From: DASRBO01 sp035653595
GTDB taxonomy: Bacteria; Actinomycetota; Acidimicrobiia; Acidimicrobiales; JAJPHE01
Direction of reading: 5' to 3'
NCBI GenBank assembly: GCA_035653595.1
Contig: DASRBO010000013.1
Span: 1-9,430, forward strand
Length of the DNA stretch: 9,430 nucleotides
Each line of letters begins with the position of its first letter. Positions within the stretch are counted from its first letter, which is position 1. Below the pieces are notes generated by a model. The model had not been told where the DNA came from. It worked only from the letters and a program-made list of their open reading frames with translations, and ran no database searches. The translations under genes and the position numbers were made by a program. Shown here piece after piece: positions 5,951 through 9,430 of this stretch.

Positions 5951-5994
5951 GCCGCCACCACGGCACGGCGACGTGGCGGTCAGCCGCCGGCTGA
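5951..5994 (-). terminator. Two small hairpins between the M28-like and hydrolase genes
   Basis: CCGCCAC (5952-5958) pairs with GTGGCGG (5973-5979), and TCAGCC (5980-5985) pairs with GGCTGA (5989-5994) around a GCC loop. Both lie downstream of the minus-strand M28-like stop. They could attenuate or end that transcript, but they are short and lack a U-tract. Confidence 0.25.
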
Positions 5995-6017
5995 GAGGGC
6001 CAGGTCGCCCAGCCCGG

Positions 6018-7160
6018 TCACTTCGGCGGCCCTTCGGCCGCGACGGCCCCGAGCACCCGGGCGGCAGCCGACGCCGCGGCGAAGGACTCCTCGAGCAGCT
6101 GTTCGTTCGTGGCCAGGGGCGGCAGGTCGAGCGGCACGTGGTGGAGCGGGAACCCGCCGGCGATGGACACCAGCGGCCGGCCCAGGGGGGCCCAGACCGA
6201 CGCCTCCCCGAGCCATGAGTCAGCCCGACGCGCCGCCTCGTCGTCGGGCAGGCGAACCTCGACTCCAAGCGGCGAGAGCGCCTCACCGAGGGCCTCGCGG
6301 TGGGATCCGCCGGCCCAGGCCGTGGCCCGTACCTGCCGGCTCCGCCGACTGGGGGGGTTGATCCCGTCGGCGTCGCCCGAGGCGACGCTGGCCCCGAAGT
6401 GGAAGATCGCCGCCTCGTCAGGCGGCGTAGTGGCGAGGTAGTGGTGGGCGCCGAGGCCCATGAGCTCGTGGCTGTTGCAGCCCAGGACGGTTACACGATG
6501 GGATTCGGCGAGAGCTTTGGCAACAGCCAGGCAGACGGCGATACCGGTGCCCCGCTCACCGGCGCAGCGGAACCAGCCGGACAGCGGCGTGGTCAGCAGC
6601 ACCGCCGACGACGGGGGTCCCTCGCCCAGCGTCCCGCGCACGTTGGCCGACCTTCCCTTCTCAATGCGCGCCGCCAGGCGGACCCGAAGCGATGCCTGTT
6701 GGAGACGGTCGATCTCGCGCCCGGCTACGCAGATGGCAGGCATTCCGACCGGCTCGTGGACTTGGCGATTCGGGGCGCAGAGGAACCCGCCGGCGACCTT
6801 GGTGGCGATGAGGGCAACCTCGGCCTCGTCCCGCAGGACGTCGGATAGAGCCTCGAAGTCAGGAACGACGGTGCCGGCAATCACTCGGGACGCCGTCACC
6901 GCCGGCGCGTCAGTGTCGATGTCACCGACCCCCTCGTAGAAGAGCGGGAGGGATTCGACCGGGTCTCCGTCTGCGGTGACCTCCCAGTCACAGGCGTACC
7001 GATCGAACTCGTAGGGGTGGCGCTCGACTTCAGCGCCGAGCGCCTCGAGCTGCGCCGAGAACCAATCGACAGTGGCCCTGTCGACATCGGTCCCGGTGCG
7101 ATGCTCGCCGAGCGCCGAGTACTCCTCGACAAGCCGATACAGCATTCGACCACTGCTCAC
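6018..7160 (-). CDS. Divergent M28-peptidase-like protein, metal site apparently degraded
   Basis: The 380-residue protein starts at GTG 7160-7158 behind an excellent AGGAGGTGGAGAG; an ATG at codon 6 is the alternative. The architecture follows M28 aminopeptidases: an N-terminal part (VDWFSAQLEALGAEVERHPYE), a PA-like insert (about 90-160, with IAGTVV and VGMPAICVAG), then the catalytic-type core (about 173-375: NVRGTLGEG, GTGIAVCLAVAKALAES, NSHELMGLGAHHYL, LHHVPLD). The usual ligand motifs look altered. The H-x-D position reads TTPLS (190-194), the GA-x-DN loop reads AGERG (200-204, Asp to Glu), and the EE pair reads H231-E232. A late His (H340/H341) and D345 are kept. No signal peptide is seen, so it is likely cytoplasmic. 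It may be a pseudo-peptidase or use altered chemistry. These alignments are by eye. Confidence 0.78.
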   Translation of the reverse strand: MSSGRMLYRLVEEYSALGEHRTGTDVDRATVDWFSAQLEALGAEVERHPYEFDRYACDWEVTADGDPVESLPLFYEGVGDIDTDAPAVTASRVIAGTVVPDFEALSDVLRDEAEVALIATKVAGGFLCAPNRQVHEPVGMPAICVAGREIDRLQQASLRVRLAARIEKGRSANVRGTLGEGPPSSAVLLTTPLSGWFRCAGERGTGIAVCLAVAKALAESHRVTVLGCNSHELMGLGAHHYLATTPPDEAAIFHFGASVASGDADGINPPSRRSRQVRATAWAGGSHREALGEALSPLGVEVRLPDDEAARRADSWLGEASVWAPLGRPLVSIAGGFPLHHVPLDLPPLATNEQLLEESFAAASAAARVLGAVAAEGPPK

Positions 7161-7239
7161 CTCTCCACCTCCTGTGCGATGCCGAGGTCCTCGTACATGG
7201 CGTTCGCGGACCGCGCGCGCCTGGGCTCGTGGTGCGCTG

Positions 7240-7833
7240 TCAGTGAACCACGGCGGCTAGGGCGCCGAACCCAGCGAACATGACGCTGAAGAGGGTCATG
7301 AGACGCCAGGTAAGCAGGCGCATCTGTCGCTCGAACGATTCCCCTCGGAGCACCACCTCGCGGCTCAAGGTGCTGATCTGACCCCGCAGCTCTGTCTCGA
7401 GATAGCCCATGTCGCCGCGCAACCCGCCGATCTCGCGGACCATCTCGCCGCGCAGGCCATCTCGCCGCCCATCTCGCCGCGTAGCCCGCCGATCTCGCCG
7501 CCCAGCTCGCCGCGTAGCGCGCTGATCTCGCCGCGCAGGCCGCTGATATCCCCGCGCAGTCCGCCGATCTCGCCGCCGATCTCGCCGCGCAGGCCGCTGA
7601 TCTCGCCGGTGAGACCGCCTATCTGGCGAGCCAGCTCCTCGCGGACCGACGCATCTACGGCCTCCATGTCCGCACGCAACTGGCGGCCGAGTGCGGCGAG
7701 GTCGTGCTTCGTCGCCACATCGGCCCAGCCCACGGGCGGGAGATGAGCCATCAAGGTCGTCGCCTCCGTCGGGCCGAGGACCGTCTCGAGCCTGCTGTGG
7801 AGCTCGTGTCGGTCCTGGTCACTGATTGCTCAT
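7240..7833 (-). pseudogene. Coiled-coil membrane protein (LPPVGWADVATK family), frame broken twice
   Basis: A strong ribosome binding site (GGGAGGTG, 7838-7845) precedes ATG 7833, which reads MSNQ and then UGA at 7821-7819. In the +1 frame from 7820 the family sequence begins, DQDRHELHSRLETVLGPTEATTL, then MAHLPPVGWADVATKHDL (ATG at 7751). A second break near 7457, where one G seems lost from GAGATGGGC, moves the rest to another frame: MVREIGGLRGDM... to the stop at 7242-7240. With both repaired the product is about 197 residues: an N-terminal helical module, a long 7/11-residue repeat coiled coil (EIGGLRG units) and a C-terminal membrane span (LMTLFSVMFAGFGALAAVV). I recognise the family as common in Actinobacteria and unassigned. 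The paralogue at 8044-8337 has its first frame problem at the same place. Sequencing error in the GC-rich repeat is possible for the second break. Confidence 0.8.
7429..7616 (-). repeat. 21/33-bp coding repeats (EIGGLRG units)
   Basis: The core of the coiled-coil gene is a run of near-identical units, ATCTCGCCGCGCAGGCCGCTG-like on the plus strand. They encode seven-residue EISGLRG/EIGGLRG/EMGGEM-type blocks, with some eleven-residue ones. The paralogue to the right lacks this run entirely, so it expanded after duplication or was lost from the other copy. Homology between units makes slippage and small indels likely, and the second frame break lies inside it. Confidence 0.8.
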
Positions 7834-7882
7834 CCTGCACCTCCCGGAGGGGCGACTCAACCGTACCGGAGTCTGTGCGCCA

Positions 7883-7908
7883 AAGGCTATGAAATGCCTG
7901 TAACAGCC
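7883..7908 (-). promoter_or_regulatory. Conserved upstream block of the first coiled-coil paralogue
   Basis: This 26-base block (AAGGCTATGAAATGCC onward) matches 8389-8414 with three differences and lies 49 bases upstream of the start, against 51 in the other copy. Sequence between block and start is less conserved. It probably marks the promoter or an operator inherited by both copies; I cannot assign -35 and -10 with confidence. Confidence 0.4.
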
Positions 7909-8043
7909 ATTGCCGAGGCCGGCGGCGTCGGGGAGGGGCCTGGTTGGGCGAGGTGACGATTTCGGTGTGGTGCCGAAGCAGCCAAGTAGGGCGTCAGGTA
8001 GCCCATGCCGGGCTGCGAGGCGGAGCCCAGCGACTGACTGGCG

Positions 8044-8337
8044 TCAGTGGAAGACGGCGAAGAGAGCTCCGAGGCCGGAGAACATGACCCCGAACAGCGT
8101 CGTCATCCGCCAAGTCTGGATGCGCAGCTCGCGCTAGAGACCACCCGTGACAACGGCCGTGACGCGCTGACCCTCAGCGGTGATCCGGGCGTCCAGCGAG
8201 TCGATGTCGCGCTTGGTGGCCACGTCGGCCCAACCGACTGGCGGAAGGTGCGCCATCAGGTCGCCGCCTCGTTTCGGCCAAGAACGAGTTCCAGCCTGGC
8301 GTGGAGATCGTGGCGATCCTGATCACTGGCTGGCCAT
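8044..8337 (-). pseudogene. Second, shorter coiled-coil membrane paralogue, decayed
   Basis: AGGAGGT (8349-8343) lies 5 bases before ATG 8337, which reads MASQ and then UGA (8325-8323). The family sequence DQDRHDLHARLELVLGRNEAAT resumes in the +1 frame at 8324, exactly as in the left copy. One base then seems missing (ACCTGATGG where ACCTTGATGG is expected) before ATG 8256, MAHLPPVGWADVATKRDIDS. An in-frame TAG at 8136-8134, very likely from CAG, cuts off the C-terminal membrane segment RELRIQTWRMTTLFGVMF and GLGALFAVFH, which ends at the stop 8046-8044. Repaired, the protein would be about 97 residues, lacking the long repeat coiled coil of its neighbour. Nonsense and frame lesions together make it a pseudogene, though the 40-residue piece from 8256 could still be made. 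Confidence 0.8.
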
Positions 8338-8388
8338 CGTGTACCTCCTCGACGACGGGTTCAACCGGTTAGGTCGGGAATTACACGG

Positions 8389-8414
8389 AAGGCTACGAAA
8401 TGCCCGTGACAGCC
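8389..8414 (-). promoter_or_regulatory. Conserved upstream block of the second coiled-coil paralogue
   Basis: This is the counterpart of 7883-7908, differing at 3 of 26 positions. It sits 51 bases upstream of the paralogue's ATG and just downstream of the RsbW-like gene's stop (8455). Its conservation beyond that of the flanking leader indicates that the duplication included the control region. Confidence 0.4.
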
Positions 8415-8454
8415 GGTGGGTCTCGCTCAGGGTCAATTCGGTCCGGGCGGTTGG

Positions 8455-8844
8455 TCACCTCGGGAGAGATCGGGTTGGGTGAGCCATCTCGAACCAGACG
8501 ATCTTGCCGGCTGGGGCCTCCTGGGCTCCCCAGGCGTCGGCCAGGCGCTCGAGGAGCAACAGTCCCCGGCCCCGGTCGGCGTCGATGGCCAGGCTCCGGA
8601 GGGCCGGGATGACCGAGGACCGATCGGCCACCTCGACCCTGATGGCCTCGTCGTCGTGGAGCACGTGAACTTCGTAGTCGGTCTGAGCGTGCTGCACGAC
8701 GTTGGTGGCCACCTCGCTGGCCAGCAGCTCGATGTCCTCGGCCATCTCCTGGTCCACCCCGCTGATCGCCTCCCGCACGAAGGCGCGCACCGCCGAGAGG
8801 CCCTCGGGACCGGCCGCGAACTGGCGGGACTGCTGGCGATCCAT
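8455..8844 (-). CDS. RsbW-like anti-sigma factor / HATPase_c_2 protein
   Basis: The 129-residue protein is a GHKL ATP-binding domain of the RsbW/SpoIIAB type, the kinases that hold a sigma factor or phosphorylate an anti-anti-sigma factor. The N-box is ELLASEVATNVVQHA (39-53, N48), the G1 region has D74 in VEVADRSSVIPAL, and the G2 box is DADRGRGLLLLERLADAWG (88-106). The glycine of the usual D-x-G is replaced by serine, which is common in actinobacterial members. The start chosen is ATG 8844; the frame stays open far upstream but with composition unlike coding DNA, and the ribosome binding site is weak. It is divergent from an RsbU/PP2C-like gene, the usual antagonist in partner switching. 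No sigma factor or STAS antagonist is in the window, so the target is unknown. Confidence 0.9.
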   Translation of the reverse strand: MDRQQSRQFAAGPEGLSAVRAFVREAISGVDQEMAEDIELLASEVATNVVQHAQTDYEVHVLHDDEAIRVEVADRSSVIPALRSLAIDADRGRGLLLLERLADAWGAQEAPAGKIVWFEMAHPTRSLPR

Positions 8845-8874
8845 CTGGCTACGACGTTCCCATGCGCGCGGCCC

Positions 8875-8904
8875 ATACCCACCCAGCCCTGATCCCAATG
8901 AACC
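8875..8904 (-). promoter_or_regulatory. Possible sigma-B-like promoter of the RsbW-like gene
   Basis: GGGTAT (8880-8875, minus) is a perfect SigB/SigF -10 and lies 30 bases before the ATG. Upstream GGTTC (8904-8900) could be the -35, but the spacer is 19 bases where 13-17 is usual, and GTTT (8910-8907) is farther still. Self-regulation is known for many sigB operons, so the -10 match is suggestive only. Confidence 0.3.
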
Positions 8905-9028
8905 ACAAACCGGCGCATCGGGCGCCCCGCTTGGTTGAGACTGGATGCGGGGGTCGCCGCCGATGCCCGGGGCGCTCCCAGGCTGGCTGACGCGATCCGG
9001 CGGCGAGGCGGATGTGGGAAGCTGCGGC

Positions 9029-9430
9029 ATGGAGCGGGGAGCGGTGAGCGCCGCCGCCCGTGGGGGTGCGGGCGGCGACGTGGCCAGCCTGCTTGACTCC
9101 CTCGAGGGACTCGACGGCTCCCGCCTGCCCCACGCCCTCGAAGAAGCGGCCAGCGCCATGGGCATGTCAGGGATGTCGATACTCCTGGCCGACCTCCAGG
9201 AACGGTTCCTGCTGGCCTGGCCGGACGACGGGAGCGAGCCCGTGGTCATCGACGGCACCCTGCCTGGCCGGGTCTTCCAGCGGGGCACGCCGGCGCGCGA
9301 CGGGTCAGGGCGGTGGTGGTTCCCGGTCGGGGACGGGCACCAGCGCCTCGGGGTGCTGGCCGTCGGCCTCTCCTCCGAGGATCCGGAGGGCCTGAGACGG
9401 GGAGGCCGGCTGGCCACCATGGCGGGCCTG
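9029..9430 (+). CDS. RsbU/SpoIIE-type PP2C phosphatase, N-terminal sensor part, cut by window edge
   Basis: From ATG 9029 an open frame of 134 codons runs off the right edge. It reads MERGAVSAAARGGAGGDVASL, then RLPHALEEAASAMG (32-45), ILLADLQERFLLAWP, VVIDGTLPGRVFQRG and GRWWFPVGDGHQRLGVLAVGL. This pattern (LPHALEEAA, GTL-GR-F, WW-P--DG--RLGVL) is the GAF-like N-terminal region of actinobacterial PP2C/SpoIIE-type phosphatases, which dephosphorylate anti-anti-sigma factors; the phosphatase domain should follow beyond the window. A weak GGGAAG precedes the start; a GTG at 9044 is an alternative. Its divergent neighbour is the RsbW-like kinase, so the pair probably forms a partner-switching stress or signal module. 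The C-terminal assignment rests on this N-terminal resemblance and context. Confidence 0.75.
   Translation, partial: MERGAVSAAARGGAGGDVASLLDSLEGLDGSRLPHALEEAASAMGMSGMSILLADLQERFLLAWPDDGSEPVVIDGTLPGRVFQRGTPARDGSGRWWFPVGDGHQRLGVLAVGLSSEDPEGLRRGGRLATMAGL

Noticed and set aside
5914..5961. Longer start of the alpha/beta hydrolase at GTG 5961
   Set aside because: The added 16 residues are not hydrolase-like and the ATG at 5913 has a better-placed purine-rich site.
5047..5994. Continuation of the plus-strand frame that opens at 4807 through to 5994
   Set aside because: It is antisense to the well-supported alpha/beta hydrolase, whose catalytic triad and codon usage are clear; the plus-strand product has no recognisable domain.
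7429..7616. CRISPR-like array
   Set aside because: The units are contiguous coding repeats without unique spacers; they encode a coiled coil.
8845..9420. N-terminal extension of the RsbW-like frame to 9420
   Set aside because: The extension is antisense to the phosphatase-like gene from 9029 and has Pro/Ser/Arg-rich shadow composition; the family starts near ATG 8844.

Overview
The window is high-GC DNA with GTG starts, strong GGAGG-type ribosome binding sites, third-position GC bias and several protein families typical of Actinobacteria. These include a YCII/DGPF protein, a TipA-like MerR domain, long-form PurC, an LPXTG surface protein, RsbW/RsbU-like regulators and a coiled-coil membrane family carrying the motif LPPVGWADVATK. 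A deep-branching actinobacterium such as Acidimicrobiia is plausible, but I cannot prove this from the sequence.

Layout from left to right: (1) a YCII-domain protein on the minus strand, cut by the left edge; (2) an orphan single-domain response regulator, minus; (3) a GC-rich hairpin, probably a terminator, then a secreted Gly/Gln/Asn-rich protein ending in an LPFTG sorting signal, minus; (4) divergent from it, on the plus strand, the most remarkable gene here: a TipA-type MerR DNA-binding domain joined in frame to a complete SAICAR synthetase (PurC); (5) a DUF4160/DUF2442 two-gene unit, plus; (6) a possible acetyltransferase remnant with a 21-bp tandem duplication; (7) an alpha/beta hydrolase and a divergent M28-like protein, both minus; (8) two decayed paralogues of a coiled-coil, single-membrane-span family, minus; (9) an RsbW-like ATP-binding protein (minus) divergent from an RsbU/PP2C-like gene (plus) that runs off the right edge.

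The MerR-PurC gene has three features that fit together. Upstream lies a promoter with the 19-bp spacing and CTCACGTC core of TipA-type autoregulated promoters. The N-terminal 110 residues follow TipA up to the point where the short product TipAS begins in Streptomyces. Exactly there, at Met110, the gene has an internal GGAGG and ATG from which free PurC could be made. The C-terminal drug-binding domain of TipA has in effect been replaced by a purine biosynthesis enzyme. A purine-sensing or bifunctional regulator is a reasonable hypothesis but is untested.

The two decayed paralogues share a puzzle. Each has an excellent ribosome binding site and ATG, but reads into UGA at codon 5, and the conserved protein resumes in the +1 frame at the same position in both. 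Both also carry further lesions, so shared ancestral decay is the default explanation and recoding the more interesting alternative. The right end suggests a partner-switching stress module (anti-sigma kinase plus phosphatase). Most other genes look like independent single transcription units.
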